NCBI GenBank assembly: GCA_018333785.1 | Contig: JAGXSU010000107.1 | Location: 1-64,000 of the forward strand | Direction of reading: 5' to 3' | Origin: Methylomicrobium sp. | Lineage (GTDB): Bacteria; Pseudomonadota; Gammaproteobacteria; Methylococcales; Methylomonadaceae | Length of the DNA stretch: 64,000 nucleotides | Shown: positions 44,860 to 54,177 of the stretch, one piece after another | How positions within the stretch are numbered: position 1 is the first letter of the stretch | How the letters are laid out: the number at the start of each line of letters is the position of its first letter | Notes under the pieces: generated by a model | Databases searched by the model: none | Seen by the model: only the letters and a program-made list of their open reading frames with translations | Told to the model about the DNA's origin: nothing | Position numbers and translations under genes: made by a program

Positions 44860-46527
44860 ATGGCTCAATACATTTATTCCATGAACCGGGTCGGCAAAAT
44901 TGTCCCGCCCAAAAAATATATTCTCAAAGATATCTCCCTGTCATTCTTTCCGGGCGCCAAAATAGGCGTGCTAGGCTTAAACGGCTCCGGAAAATCGACG
45001 CTGCTGCGCATCATGGCCGGCATTGACAAGGAAATTGAAGGTGAGGCAATTCCATTAAAAGGCATCAATATCGGCTACCTGCCGCAGGAACCTCAACTTG
45101 ATCCCACCAAAACCGTCAGGGGCAATGTTGAAGAAGCTGTCGCCGATATCAAAGCGATACTGACCCGTTTTGACGAAGTGAGCAATGCCTTTGCTGATCC
45201 GGATGCTGATTTTGACGCATTACTGACCGAGCAAGCCGCGCTACAAGATAAAATCGAAGCGGCAGGCGCCTGGGAATTGGACAGAAAACTCGAAATTGCC
45301 GCCGATGCATTACGCTTGCCTGACTGGGATGCCGATGTCACCACGCTATCGGGTGGAGAAAAAAGACGCGTAGCCTTGTGCCGCCTGCTGCTGTCTAATC
45401 CGGATATGCTGCTGCTCGATGAACCGACCAACCATCTGGACGCCGAATCAGTCGCATGGCTGGAAAGGTTTTTACACGATTATCCCGGTACTGTCGTCGC
45501 AGTAACCCATGACCGTTATTTCCTGGATAATGTTGCGGGCTGGATTCTGGAGCTCGATAGAGGTTCCGGAATACCGTGGGAAGGTAACTATTCAAGCTGG
45601 CTGGAACAAAAAGGCAAGCGTCTGGAACTCGAAGAAAAACAAGAGTCATCCCGCCAAAAAGCCATGAAAATGGAACTGGAATGGGTACGCTCAAACCCCA
45701 AAGGACGCCATGCAAAAAGTAAAGCGCGTTTAGCCCGTTTCGATGAACTGGCATCCCAAGAAGTCCAAAAACGCAACGAAACACAGGAAATCTACATTCC
45801 ACCTGGACCACGTTTAGGTGATATTGTCATAGACGCCGAAAATGTCAGCAAAGGTTTTGGCGACCGCCTCTTATTCAATAATTTAAGCTTTAAGCTGCCG
45901 CCCGGCGGCATTGTCGGGATCATCGGCCCTAACGGCGCAGGCAAAACCACATTATTTAGAATGATGGCCGGCCTTGAAAAACCAGATGATGGCACACTGA
46001 CGCTGGGACAAACCGTCCAGCTGGCTTACGTTGATCAGTTGCGTGACAACATGGATGCCGGTAAAACAGTCTTTGAAGAAATTACCGACGGACTGGACAT
46101 GATTACCGTGGGTAAATATGAAACACCGTCGCGTGCTTATGTCGGACGTTTTAACTTCAAGGGTGGGGATCAGCAAAAAAGAATCGGCGATCTTTCCGGC
46201 GGCGAACGCAACCGCGTGCATCTCGCGAAACTGCTGAAAAGCGGCGGAAACGTTTTATTACTTGATGAGCCGACGAACGATCTTGATGTTGAAACTCTGC
46301 GCGCACTGGAAGACGCCTTGTTGGCTTTCCCCGGTTGTGCCGTGGTTATTTCGCATGATCGCTGGTTCCTGGATAGAATCGCTACGCATATGCTGGCTTT
46401 TGAAGGCGACAGCCAGGTCGTATGGTTCGAAGGTAATTATCAAGATTACGAAGCAGATCGCCACCGCCGATTAGGCAGTGATGCGGACAACCCCCACCGC
46501 TTGAAATATAAAAAACTGACCCAGTAA
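44860..46527 (+). CDS. ettA: Energy-dependent translational throttle protein EttA (ABC-F)
   Basis: 555 residues (E. coli EttA 555). Two ABC domains without membrane part: Walker [10 protein letters not shown] from residue 39 and GPNGAGKTT from about 356, signatures LSGGEKRR and LSGGERNR, Walker [12 protein letters not shown] and [11 protein letters not shown]. Between them the linker with the Arg/Lys-rich [21 protein letters not shown]. It binds the ribosomal E site and gates the first elongation step according to ATP/ADP. The start [19 protein letters not shown] is the family start. Confidence 0.97.
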   Translation: MAQYIYSMNRVGKIVPPKKYILKDISLSFFPGAKIGVLGLNGSGKSTLLRIMAGIDKEIEGEAIPLKGINIGYLPQEPQLDPTKTVRGNVEEAVADIKAILTRFDEVSNAFADPDADFDALLTEQAALQDKIEAAGAWELDRKLEIAADALRLPDWDADVTTLSGGEKRRVALCRLLLSNPDMLLLDEPTNHLDAESVAWLERFLHDYPGTVVAVTHDRYFLDNVAGWILELDRGSGIPWEGNYSSWLEQKGKRLELEEKQESSRQKAMKMELEWVRSNPKGRHAKSKARLARFDELASQEVQKRNETQEIYIPPGPRLGDIVIDAENVSKGFGDRLLFNNLSFKLPPGGIVGIIGPNGAGKTTLFRMMAGLEKPDDGTLTLGQTVQLAYVDQLRDNMDAGKTVFEEITDGLDMITVGKYETPSRAYVGRFNFKGGDQQKRIGDLSGGERNRVHLAKLLKSGGNVLLLDEPTNDLDVETLRALEDALLAFPGCAVVISHDRWFLDRIATHMLAFEGDSQVVWFEGNYQDYEADRHRRLGSDADNPHRLKYKKLTQ

Positions 46528-46555
46528 TGAGTCACCTCTATCTGATCTAAACCTA

Positions 46556-46716
46556 TATTTTCGCACTTCAAATTTGGGCAGCACCAAAGGAGGCAACGGG
46601 GTGTTCGGCAAAGGCTATGCCAGCAGGAATGCTGGCATAGAGCCTATAGGGATGAGTTTTACGGCGCCCTTTGACGGGCACCCCGGTGCCGAATTTCGAT
46701 CTACGATGGGCATAAA
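46556..46716 (+). repeat. Dispersed repeat of about 160 bp, copy 1
   Basis: Direct partner of the stretch at 47622-47781. Shared segments include ttcgcacttcaaattt, caacggg-tgttcggcaaag, a hairpin tgccagca..gaatgctggca, tagagcctatagggatg, cctttgacgggcacccc and gccgaatttcgatctacgat. It ends 18 bases before the tusC stop. Small open frames inside look repeat-derived. Confidence 0.85.
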
Positions 46717-46733
46717 CAACTACCCACGCCTGA

Positions 46734-47096
46734 TCAACCGGGCAAAATGCACTCGTGTTGTTTAATAAAGCCGGCAATTTGGTTTCTGGCAAGCAATTTA
46801 ACGGGTAAACACAAATCCTGAACCGTTAAGCCGCTTTGCTCTAGCGATTCCGTTTCCACATAAAAAGCATTAACATCGTAAACGTCCAGCGCTTCGAAAA
46901 TTGCGGTAGTCGCTTTCAATCCCAGTTCATCAGGCCGCTGATTTTTTTTAATTTGAAATACACCGTCATCAATAAACAGCAAAGACACAGCCTGATCAAA
47001 AGCCGCTGCGCTCATGATCTGATCAAGCGCTTCCTGAACGGACACGCCACTCGCTGATTTGCTGATAATAAATAGAAACTTTTTCATCCGGTTCAC
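46734..47096 (-). CDS. tusC: TusC/DsrF family sulfur relay protein
   Basis: About 120 residues, DsrE-fold. KKFLFIISKSASGVSVQEALDQI and LLFIDDGVFQIKKNQRPDELG match TusC. In E. coli it forms a hexamer with TusB and TusD and hands sulfur to TusE for tRNA 2-thiouridine. Start: GTG 47096 gives a GTGA overlap with the tusD stop (coupling); ATG 47087 (MKKFLF) is the family-like start. The usual third gene, tusB, would follow here, but a repeat copy is found instead. Confidence 0.85.
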   Translation of the reverse strand: MNRMKKFLFIISKSASGVSVQEALDQIMSAAAFDQAVSLLFIDDGVFQIKKNQRPDELGLKATTAIFEALDVYDVNAFYVETESLEQSGLTVQDLCLPVKLLARNQIAGFIKQHECILPG

Positions 47097-47482
47097 GGGA
47101 AAACGATCAGTCGATCCGCTAATAAAGAAGCCTCGATCATTTGTCCCAAACCCGAAATTCGAAAACCGTCTGCAAGATCCTTATCCAGTTTTCCCTGTCT
47201 TTGGGCTTCATCCGGGTGTAATAAGCCCCGGCGTTGAGCCGCCGAAACACAAATAACCAAATCAATAGAGTGCGCCTGCGACAAAGCCGACCATAAACGC
47301 GAGAAATTCAGCTCATCGTCCGGCGGCGTGGCATAACGGTAACCGTGATAGATACCTTCCCGATAAAAAAATATCCTGCTGACCTGATGTCCCGCCGTTA
47401 TAAGCTCACAAACGAAACGATAAGCATAATAACCACTTTGACCGGCAGTAGGACTGCTGTTGATCTGAAGAGTGAATTTCAT
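47093..47482 (-). CDS. tusD: TusD/DsrE family sulfurtransferase
   Basis: 129 residues. Start MKFTLQINSSPTAGQSGYYAYRFVCELI and catalytic cysteine C78 in LVICVSAAQRRGL, the same number as in E. coli TusD. It receives sulfur from TusA (a TusA gene is at 5855-6085) and passes it to TusE. Overlaps tusC by 4 bases. The pair is flanked on both sides by copies of the same repeat. Confidence 0.88.
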   Translation of the reverse strand: MKFTLQINSSPTAGQSGYYAYRFVCELITAGHQVSRIFFYREGIYHGYRYATPPDDELNFSRLWSALSQAHSIDLVICVSAAQRRGLLHPDEAQRQGKLDKDLADGFRISGLGQMIEASLLADRLIVFP

Positions 47483-47900
47483 TTTTTAAGACCTGTTATG
47501 AGAGACAAATTGCTAGACTGTCTTTCAAAAGATTATAATCGGCCATGGTTTAAAACAAAATGCTGACCTGTCCTTTTCTCCTTCTCGCTTGCTCGAATCC
47601 TGAGACTATCGCTGTTGTATACCTTTCGCACTTCAAATTTCGGCGGACCTCTAAGGAAGCAACGGGTTGTTCGGCAAAGTCTTTGCCAGCATGAATGCTG
47701 GCATAGAGCCTATAGGGATGTATTTACGGCGTCCTTTGACGGGCACCCCGTTGCCGAATTTCGATCTACGATAGGTGTATTTAGATTCATCATACCAACT
47801 CACAGACAGAATACCCGATAAAGGGAGCTTTCCGAGTGGCAACTGATCAAGCCAGCCTTAAACAAAGGAACCAAAATTCCGCCCTTATGTCCGAACTTTC
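47483..47900. other. Gene-free region upstream of tusD and bepA
   Basis: 418 bases holding the second repeat copy (47622-47781) and the divergent promoters of tusD (minus) and bepA (plus). No gene seen. Confidence 0.5.
47622..47781 (+). repeat. Dispersed repeat of about 160 bp, copy 2
   Basis: Same orientation as copy 1 at 46556-46716, about 1.07 kb apart. Small insertions and base changes (for example tttgccagcatgaatgctgg against tatgccagcaggaatgctgg) show age or divergence. The hairpin tgccagca/tgctggca is kept. Confidence 0.85.
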
Positions 47901-49361
47901 ATGATAAAAAATCCCGCTAAATTTTTTGCCGTTTATTTAGTCCTTACAACATACAGCGCTGCCGCTCTTGACCTGGAACCCGAAAAATTCAACCTGCCGG
48001 ATATCGGTGATTCTTCAGGTACACTGATTTCTCCGGTACAGGAACAAGAACTGGGTGAAGCTTTTTTCAGAAGCTTGAATTCACAGATCGATGTCAGCCA
48101 GGATGTTGAAATTCAAGAGTACATAGAAACCATAGGCAGCAAACTTGTTGCAAACAGTGATTCGCCCGGAAATCCGTTTCATTTTTTTGTGGTTAATGAT
48201 AATGCCATCAATGCGTTTGCAGGCCCTGGCGGTTTCATAGGCGTTAATTCGGGATTGATTTTAACAACTGAGGCGGAAAGTGAATTAGCCTCGGTCATGG
48301 CTCACGAAATTGCACACGTTACTCAGCGCCATCTTTACCGCGCTTTCGAAGCCGCCAGCCGCTTGTCTATTCCAACCGCTGCAGCTACGCTGGCGGCCAT
48401 TCTGTTAGGCACCCAATCTCCGGAACTGGCTCAGGCCGCTATTGTGGCGGTACAAGCCAGCAGCATACAATTTCAAATCGACTTTACCCGAGATAATGAA
48501 ATGGAAGCGGACCGGGTCGGCATGCAAACATTGGCTAATTCAAAGTTTGATCCGCGCAGTATGCCGATTTTTTTTGAACGACTACAACAATCAAGCCGGT
48601 ATTACGGACGCGGCATTCCTGAATTTTTAAGAACTCACCCGGTTACTTCATCCCGGATCTCAGACACACGCGGACGTGCCGAAAAATATCCTTATCAGCA
48701 ATACCCTGATTCGCTGGGCTACCTAATCGCCCAGGCAAAACTTCGGGTAAGCACCAGTCATGATTTATCTGCAGTACAAGATTATTTTAAAATCCGGCTT
48801 AACCAGGGAACGGTCCAACAACGAGCGATAGCCCGCTACGGCTTGGGCCTGGTTTATTTGAAACAGCAACAATTTAACGATGCTGCCGTACTCTTCAGAC
48901 AATTGATGACCGAATATCCTGAACAAACCCATTATGTAACAGCAATGGCTAAAACGGCTCAAGAATCCCGTGATTACCCCGCCGCACTGAATTTATACAA
49001 AAAAGCGCTGTTTCAGTTTCCGGGCAATACAGCGCTAAAACTGGATTACATCAGCACACTGCTCAAGATAGGCAAACCGGACGAGGCAAGGGAAATCATG
49101 CTGTTGCTGCCCCCTAAAATCAAACAGAGCGCCCTTTATCTGAAGCTCCTGGCTCAAATTTACAGCGATTTACAGCAACCGGCGGAATCTCACCGTCATC
49201 TTGCCGAATATTATTACAAACTGGGGCAAAATGAAGCGGCGATCATACAGATCAAACTCGCTCAAAAGGCAGCCGGATTGAGTCAACACCTTTCTGCAAT
49301 TTTGGATGAGCGCTTGGCATTTTTTATCAACGAGGAACGCGAACGTAAACTTGATCGATAG
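47901..49361 (+). CDS. bepA: BepA-like periplasmic M48 metalloprotease with TPR repeats
   Basis: 486 residues (E. coli BepA/YfgC 487). Signal peptide (MIKNPAKFFAVYLVLTTYSAAA, cut before LDL), zinc motif H135-E-I-A-H139 and third ligand around E202 in DNEMEADRVGM. The C-terminal half (about 270-480) is TPR: AIARYGLGLVYLKQQQFNDAAVLF, YPAALNLYKKALFQFPGNTALKLDYIS and others. It degrades or helps assemble outer-membrane proteins such as LptD. The gene stands alone. Confidence 0.92.
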   Translation: MIKNPAKFFAVYLVLTTYSAAALDLEPEKFNLPDIGDSSGTLISPVQEQELGEAFFRSLNSQIDVSQDVEIQEYIETIGSKLVANSDSPGNPFHFFVVNDNAINAFAGPGGFIGVNSGLILTTEAESELASVMAHEIAHVTQRHLYRAFEAASRLSIPTAAATLAAILLGTQSPELAQAAIVAVQASSIQFQIDFTRDNEMEADRVGMQTLANSKFDPRSMPIFFERLQQSSRYYGRGIPEFLRTHPVTSSRISDTRGRAEKYPYQQYPDSLGYLIAQAKLRVSTSHDLSAVQDYFKIRLNQGTVQQRAIARYGLGLVYLKQQQFNDAAVLFRQLMTEYPEQTHYVTAMAKTAQESRDYPAALNLYKKALFQFPGNTALKLDYISTLLKIGKPDEAREIMLLLPPKIKQSALYLKLLAQIYSDLQQPAESHRHLAEYYYKLGQNEAAIIQIKLAQKAAGLSQHLSAILDERLAFFINEERERKLDR

Positions 49362-49542
49362 CCTGAACGACTCATTCAAAAACAATAGACGGACAATGAA
49401 CCGAAACTTAATAACGAAAAAATGCAGGGCAGCCACTGCCGATCAAAAAGACTGATTCAGGCTTAATATGGATTGTAAGCTTATGATGAATAACTATGTT
49501 TTCGACACGAAACTATTAATTAATTTAATTTGACTTTTTTGA

Positions 49543-49570
49543 TAGACAACACGTTTTTTGATGGTATAGA
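49543..49570 (+). promoter_or_regulatory. Extended -10 promoter of the candidate small RNA
   Basis: -35-like tagaca (49543-49548), 16-base spacer, and tgg-tataga (TG at 49562-49563, hexamer 49565-49570), an extended -10. No protein gene follows on this strand before the terminator at 49731. Confidence 0.5.
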
Positions 49571-49576
49571 ATGCTC

Positions 49577-49751
49577 GGCAGCTAAACGGAGTGAGCCCGA
49601 TTCTAAATCGGTAATGAGGAGGATAGACCAAATCGGTCTCGTAACAATAACAATAACAAACGAGTTAAAGCTTAGTTGTCCTTGAGTCAACAACGTTCAT
49701 TCAATAATAATAATAATAACACCTGAACATGCCCGCGTAAGCGGGCTTTTT
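49577..49751 (+). ncRNA. Candidate intergenic small RNA
   Basis: About 175 bases from the predicted start to the terminator. The 5' half can fold into two small hairpins (ccgatt/aatcgg at 49597-49611 and gacc/ggtc at 49626-49638), each next to a direct repeat aaatcggt (49605 and 49630). The middle is single-stranded with aacaataacaataacaa (A-R-N pattern) and later an AAT run near 49704, both Hfq-binding-like. A reading frame of 23 codons from 49614 lacks a ribosome binding site. The class is unknown; it is supported by promoter, shape and terminator only. Confidence 0.5.
49731..49751 (+). terminator. Rho-independent terminator
   Basis: gcccgc / gcgggc stem with a gtaa tetraloop followed by ttttt. 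It is 370 bases after bepA, so it more likely ends the candidate small RNA. Confidence 0.9.
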
Positions 49752-49841
49752 ATTGCCTGAAATAAACCCAAACCTGTTTTTTTTCCGGACAAAAAAATGG
49801 CGGCCTATTAACCGCCATTTCATAGAAAATCAAAATCCCGA

Positions 49842-52172
49842 TCAGATACTCAAGCGCACGCCAATCCAACCGGCTCTGGGCGCGCCCGGTGCGACAAACC
49901 GGCCATCGTCATAAGCATCGCCCAATACTTCATCCGCTTCTCCGTAAACACCGAACGAGTTGTAGCGCTTATCGAATATATTGTCGACCCTGCCAAACAC
50001 AGCAAAGTTTTGAGTCACTTTGTATTCAGCCTTTCCGTTAAACAACCAGTAACCGCTTAATTTGCCGTGATTGTTGGCTTCGTCACCTCTGAAGAAGCGC
50101 GCCCCGCTGTAAGTACCATCCATACCCAATGAGACCTTTTGCCACAAATCAACGCTGACGGCCGCTTTAAACATATGCTCAGGTATCCCGGGAATCCGGT
50201 CACCTTTTTCAACCATCACACCCTCTTCATTATCTTCATCAACCGGATCCTGCGTTTTAAATTTGCTTAAAAAACGGGCGTTCAGATAGGTATAATTCGC
50301 CATGAAATGCCAGTCATCTATCCCGCTAAATAACTGAGGATAATAGATTGAAGTGCCTGTTTCCAAGCCATAACGACGGGTTTTACCGACATTGTCAAAA
50401 TAGCCTTCACTGATACTGTCACCGCCTCTCTGGAAAATAATATCGTTAGAATTGGTGGTATGAAAATAACCCAGATTCCATTTCAACTCGCCACGCCCCA
50501 ATAATTGATCCAAATCACCTCTGAATCCCCCTTCATACGTTTTGGCCACGACTTGCTCGAGCGGCGGGTCGGCAACGAAGGAGTTCGGCAATTTACAAGG
50601 CGCTTCCGGATCGGCGCAACTCAATTCCATCGGCGAAGGAATCCGGGAAGACTCACTGTAGCCCCCATAAACCGTCAAGTTGTCTAAAATCTTGTAGGTC
50701 AAGCCACCCGATGGATTCAGACGCTCAAAGGTATGAGATCCGTCTAATGTTTTGTCGGGATCATTGACGTACTGATCAATCATATTGATATGAGAATAGT
50801 TGTAGCGCCCGGCAATAGTTGCACTCAATTTCTCGGTAATATCAAACGTATCGGTCAGAAAGACGCCCACCGTCGATGTATTGGTATCCAGACGCACTCT
50901 GGATTCATCGATGAGCACACCGCTTTGCGTCGTTCCTCTTGACCGCGTTAATGAGCCCAATTCGGTATCGGATGAAAAATTGACTTTGGCATAATCATAA
51001 CTGACGCCAGTCGTTAAACTGTTTTTGTGTTTGAACAAGTCCTGGCCAAAAGTTGTCTGCAAGGTTCCGCCCCGGCTGCGCATATTGGTTTGGCTGGTAT
51101 TGTTGGTTGCGCCCTCAACATCATCGGAAGCAAGAATATCATTACCGAAAATATCGGCGACACGCTCCTCCTCACCATCGTCTTCTTCACAAAGAAAGCC
51201 GTCATTTCCGACATCCTCACACGCTTCAAAATCACTGTCATCGCCATTAAAGGTCTTGATACGATTCTGGCGAAAATATGCGTTACCGCTGAGCTCTATA
51301 TCATCGGTCACTGAATAACTGCCTTCCAGCTCGGAAAAAAACATGCGGGTAATCGTTTGATCAGGATGGGTAAAAACGGCTTTTTCATGCTCATCCAACA
51401 ACTGAACCGGCACCGCACCGTTGCCTCTCAGATCGTTGTCGTTGCCGCCTAAAGTCAAATCCAGAGAGGCTTTATCGCCCCGCCAGCTTAAGGTGCCGAA
51501 AGCCTGATCGGCCTTGGTCGGGGAAAAATCCCGCCAGCCCTCTTCTTCAAAATGATGCAGGTCTAAAAAATAACCCCAGGTACCGTTATTCCAGCCGCTG
51601 GTTAATTCCTCCGAATGCCTGTCCCAGGAGCCTCCATAAGCCTCGATTTGATGGCCTGGCGCAGAAAAACCGGTTTTGGTTCTGACCGAAATAGCCCCAC
51701 CCAGACTGTTTAATCCATAGACAGGATTTGAGCCGGGATACAAAGCCATAGACTCAATTGCCCCTTCGGGTATCAAATCCCAATTAACCGTATCGCCGAA
51801 TGGCTCATTAAATCGGACGCCATTAACATAGGTAGACAGACCTTGCGGCAAGCCCAGCAAAGGTGAGGCAACAAAACCACGGTAGTAAATATCAGGCTGT
51901 AGCGGATTATTTTGCGCTTCGTTGACGTGCACACTTCCGAGATAACGATTCAAATACTCGGCCAATGAAATAGCCTGAGCATTTTGCAGTTCTTCGGATG
52001 TTACGGTTTGAATGTTCGCGGGGATTTTATCGACAGGCACATCCGATCCGGGCAACGGCGTTACACCGATCACTTCCATAGCTTCAAGCTCCATCGTATC
52101 GTCATCAGCAAGGGTTGTTCCGCCGCTTCCCAGGGAGGCGACACCCAATACTGTGCAAAAAAATCGTTTCAT
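49842..52172 (-). CDS. TonB-dependent outer-membrane receptor
   Basis: From ATG 52172 the protein has 776 residues. Signal peptide (MKRFFCTVLGVASLGSGGTTLA), a TonB-box-like MEVIGV, plug domain (KIPANIQTVTSEELQNAQAISLAEYLNRYLGSVHVNE to about residue 150) and a beta-barrel ending FVAPGAPRAGWIGVRLSI with terminal aromatic-type strand. A very acidic stretch with two Cys lies around 311-351, probably an outer loop. Ligand unknown: siderophore, cobalamin, copper chelator or sugar are all possible. No Fur-like site is obvious before it. Confidence 0.9.
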   Translation of the reverse strand: MKRFFCTVLGVASLGSGGTTLADDDTMELEAMEVIGVTPLPGSDVPVDKIPANIQTVTSEELQNAQAISLAEYLNRYLGSVHVNEAQNNPLQPDIYYRGFVASPLLGLPQGLSTYVNGVRFNEPFGDTVNWDLIPEGAIESMALYPGSNPVYGLNSLGGAISVRTKTGFSAPGHQIEAYGGSWDRHSEELTSGWNNGTWGYFLDLHHFEEEGWRDFSPTKADQAFGTLSWRGDKASLDLTLGGNDNDLRGNGAVPVQLLDEHEKAVFTHPDQTITRMFFSELEGSYSVTDDIELSGNAYFRQNRIKTFNGDDSDFEACEDVGNDGFLCEEDDGEEERVADIFGNDILASDDVEGATNNTSQTNMRSRGGTLQTTFGQDLFKHKNSLTTGVSYDYAKVNFSSDTELGSLTRSRGTTQSGVLIDESRVRLDTNTSTVGVFLTDTFDITEKLSATIAGRYNYSHINMIDQYVNDPDKTLDGSHTFERLNPSGGLTYKILDNLTVYGGYSESSRIPSPMELSCADPEAPCKLPNSFVADPPLEQVVAKTYEGGFRGDLDQLLGRGELKWNLGYFHTTNSNDIIFQRGGDSISEGYFDNVGKTRRYGLETGTSIYYPQLFSGIDDWHFMANYTYLNARFLSKFKTQDPVDEDNEEGVMVEKGDRIPGIPEHMFKAAVSVDLWQKVSLGMDGTYSGARFFRGDEANNHGKLSGYWLFNGKAEYKVTQNFAVFGRVDNIFDKRYNSFGVYGEADEVLGDAYDDGRFVAPGAPRAGWIGVRLSI

Positions 52173-52475
52173 TCCTTTTATCTCGTAAAAATTTGGTTCG
52201 GTATGATATTCGGATGGCCCAAACATAACTATCTGCTTTGAAAAAAAGGAATTATTCCTATCGCCTTAGCGAATGCCCCCACGAAATTGAAGTGATTCAA
52301 CCTTAATTGATTATAATAAGTACGACCAACGATACTCTGATAGGCGATTATCTGTTTGCATGCAACAGACCCGGCTAGAGTTCGGCGTGTTAATCAACCA
52401 AGCTCAAGGCTCACATTGTGTTTTTCTGACTTCTTGAGCAGCTTTTACATTCATTCACCAGCTCAGGGTACTTTC

Positions 52476-53423
52476 ATGTCTAACCCACCCATTGCCACAA
52501 AAATTCAGCAATTTTACGGCGCTCAAGTACAAAAAGCTCAACAAAGCGAATACTACAAAAAACTCATGGACATGCCACCTCCCAAAAGATGGATGACCTT
52601 AGCCGGAGTTTTTGCCGCATCACAAGTCATCGTATTCGGTGGCCTTTATCTGATTTTCGGCAAAATTGTAGTGATCGGTTTCTTCGCCAGTATTTTGGCC
52701 GGCCTCGCCACTGGCGTCGGCGCCTTACCTGCTTTATTTTTTACCAATATCTCCAAAAACCTCTTCAACAGCATGCTGGGCGCAGCCGCCGGTGTGATGC
52801 TCGCAGCAACGGCGTTTTCGTTACTGGTTCCCGGCATAGCCTATGGCAATGAGATTTGGCCTGGTAATGGCCTCTGGGTGGTCTCGCTAGGCATGGTGAT
52901 AGGCGCTTTGTTTCTTGACATTGCAGACCGTCAGCTGCCGCACATTCATTTTGATGCGGCGCTGGATAGCCAGCTGACTTCGTTAAAAAAGATCTGGCTG
53001 TTTATTATTGCCATCACGATACATAACTTTCCTGAGGGCATGTCGGTAGGCGTAAGCTTTGGCTCCGGCGAGATGAAAAACGGAATCGTCTTAGCGACAG
53101 CAATTGCCTTACAAAATCTTCCTGAAGGACTGGCAGTAGCGCTGCCTTTGGTAGGCATGGGATACAACAAATGGCGAGCCGTTGGGATAGCCACAGCAAC
53201 CGGATTGGTTGAGCCTGTCGGGGGGTTGCTGGGGATTACCATGGTCACCGTGTTTTCTCCTATACTTCCCATTGCCATGGGTTTTGCTGCCGGCGCCATG
53301 CTGTTTGTCATCAGCGAAGAAATCATCCCGGAAACCCATTCCAATGGCCGCTCGCGTCTGGCGACCTTTGCCTTGATGATTGGCTTTATCATCATGATGG
53401 CTCTGGATAATATGCTGGGTTAA
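52476..53423 (+). CDS. ZIP family divalent metal transporter
   Basis: 315 residues from ATG 52476 (SD aggg). About eight membrane spans; metal-binding motifs HNFPEGMSVGVSFG in span 4 and QNLPEGLAVALPL in span 5, as in ZIP (ZupT-like) proteins, and EPVGGLLG after it. It should take up zinc or another divalent metal. An N-terminal extra helix with Gln/Lys/Tyr (IQQFYGAQVQKAQQSEYYKKL) precedes the membrane part. In-frame upstream starts lack a ribosome binding site. The next gene is also a metal-ion transporter type (GDT1). Confidence 0.9.
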   Translation: MSNPPIATKIQQFYGAQVQKAQQSEYYKKLMDMPPPKRWMTLAGVFAASQVIVFGGLYLIFGKIVVIGFFASILAGLATGVGALPALFFTNISKNLFNSMLGAAAGVMLAATAFSLLVPGIAYGNEIWPGNGLWVVSLGMVIGALFLDIADRQLPHIHFDAALDSQLTSLKKIWLFIIAITIHNFPEGMSVGVSFGSGEMKNGIVLATAIALQNLPEGLAVALPLVGMGYNKWRAVGIATATGLVEPVGGLLGITMVTVFSPILPIAMGFAAGAMLFVISEEIIPETHSNGRSRLATFALMIGFIIMMALDNMLG

Positions 53424-53460
53424 TTCAGAACGTTTAAACACGACCCTCCCATTCCGAAAA

Positions 53461-53490
53461 AACGCGTCGCTTCCCATCAATCGACGCGTT
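53461..53490. terminator. Hairpin between the ZIP and UPF0016 genes
   Basis: Perfect 9-bp stem aacgcgtcg / cgacgcgtt with a 12-base loop. There are six A residues on the left, which would give a T-run only on the minus strand; on the plus strand it may be a weak terminator or an mRNA processing hairpin. Confidence 0.5.
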
Positions 53491-53529
53491 AAACGACCTC
53501 AATCATTCAACTGCCAACTATCAACCTTT

Positions 53530-54177
53530 ATGGAAACCGCTCAAATTGCATTGCAAAGTCTGGCAAATTCTTTTATGACTATCAACTTTGCCGAACTGTC
53601 CTTAACCGGACTGACCAGTTTTACACTGATTGCCGCCGCTGAAATCGGTGATAAAAGTCAATTGGTTTGCATGACTCTGGCAGCAAGACACAGGTCATTC
53701 CCGATTATTTTTGGTGCCATTGCGGCTTTTGCCTTACTGAATACACTAGCGGTAATTTTTGGCGCAGCAATCGCCAGCTGGCTGCCTGATTATATCGTTG
53801 CTTCGACCGTTGCATTACTGTTTGCCGTCTTCGGTATCCATGCCTTGTTATCCAAGGAAGAAGAGGACGATGAGGATATCAAGGAAAAAAGCGGGCACGG
53901 CATTTTTTTCACCACGTTTTTACTGATCACTTTGGCTGAATTTGGGGATAAAACCCAGCTAGCCGTTGTCGCATTAAGCAGCACATCACAACCCATTGCC
54001 GTATGGCTGGGAGCCACCTGCGCACTGACTTTTACGTCAGCCTTAGGGGTTATTGCCGGTAGAACGATCATGAAAAAAATTCCTTTGGTGTTACTGCACC
54101 GTATCAGCGGAAGTATCTTTCTGATTTTGGCCGCTGCCGCAGGCTATCAAGCTTATTTAAGCTTCGCCGACTTATAA
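53530..54177 (+). CDS. GDT1/TMEM165 family (UPF0016) membrane transporter
   Basis: 215 residues, six membrane spans in two homologous halves, each with the family motif E-x-G-D-K-[ST]: E38-I-G-D41-K-S and E137-F-G-D140-K-T. Bacterial members export manganese; eukaryotic ones move Mn/Ca. The central loop is acidic (KEEEDDEDIKEK). The start may be ATG 53530 or ATG 53575 (MTINFAEL). Next to the ZIP gene, so the two may balance uptake and export of a metal; this is an inference. Confidence 0.88.
   Translation: METAQIALQSLANSFMTINFAELSLTGLTSFTLIAAAEIGDKSQLVCMTLAARHRSFPIIFGAIAAFALLNTLAVIFGAAIASWLPDYIVASTVALLFAVFGIHALLSKEEEDDEDIKEKSGHGIFFTTFLLITLAEFGDKTQLAVVALSSTSQPIAVWLGATCALTFTSALGVIAGRTIMKKIPLVLLHRISGSIFLILAAAAGYQAYLSFADL

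Larger units (their letters stand above)
49362..49841. other. Gene-free region with candidate small RNA
   Basis: 480 bases between the convergent bepA and TonB receptor genes. The middle holds an extended -10 promoter, a possible transcript of about 175 bases and its terminator (listed separately). The rest is AT-rich and shows nothing. Confidence 0.6.

Noticed and set aside
46568-46792. Small frames inside the 160-bp repeats (also at 47615-47842)
   Set aside because: The frames exist only because the repeat has no stops there; similar peptides arise from both copies, and no start signal is present.
49614-49685. 23-codon frame within the candidate small RNA
   Set aside because: No ribosome binding site before the ATG and unlikely composition; the RNA-like signals are stronger.
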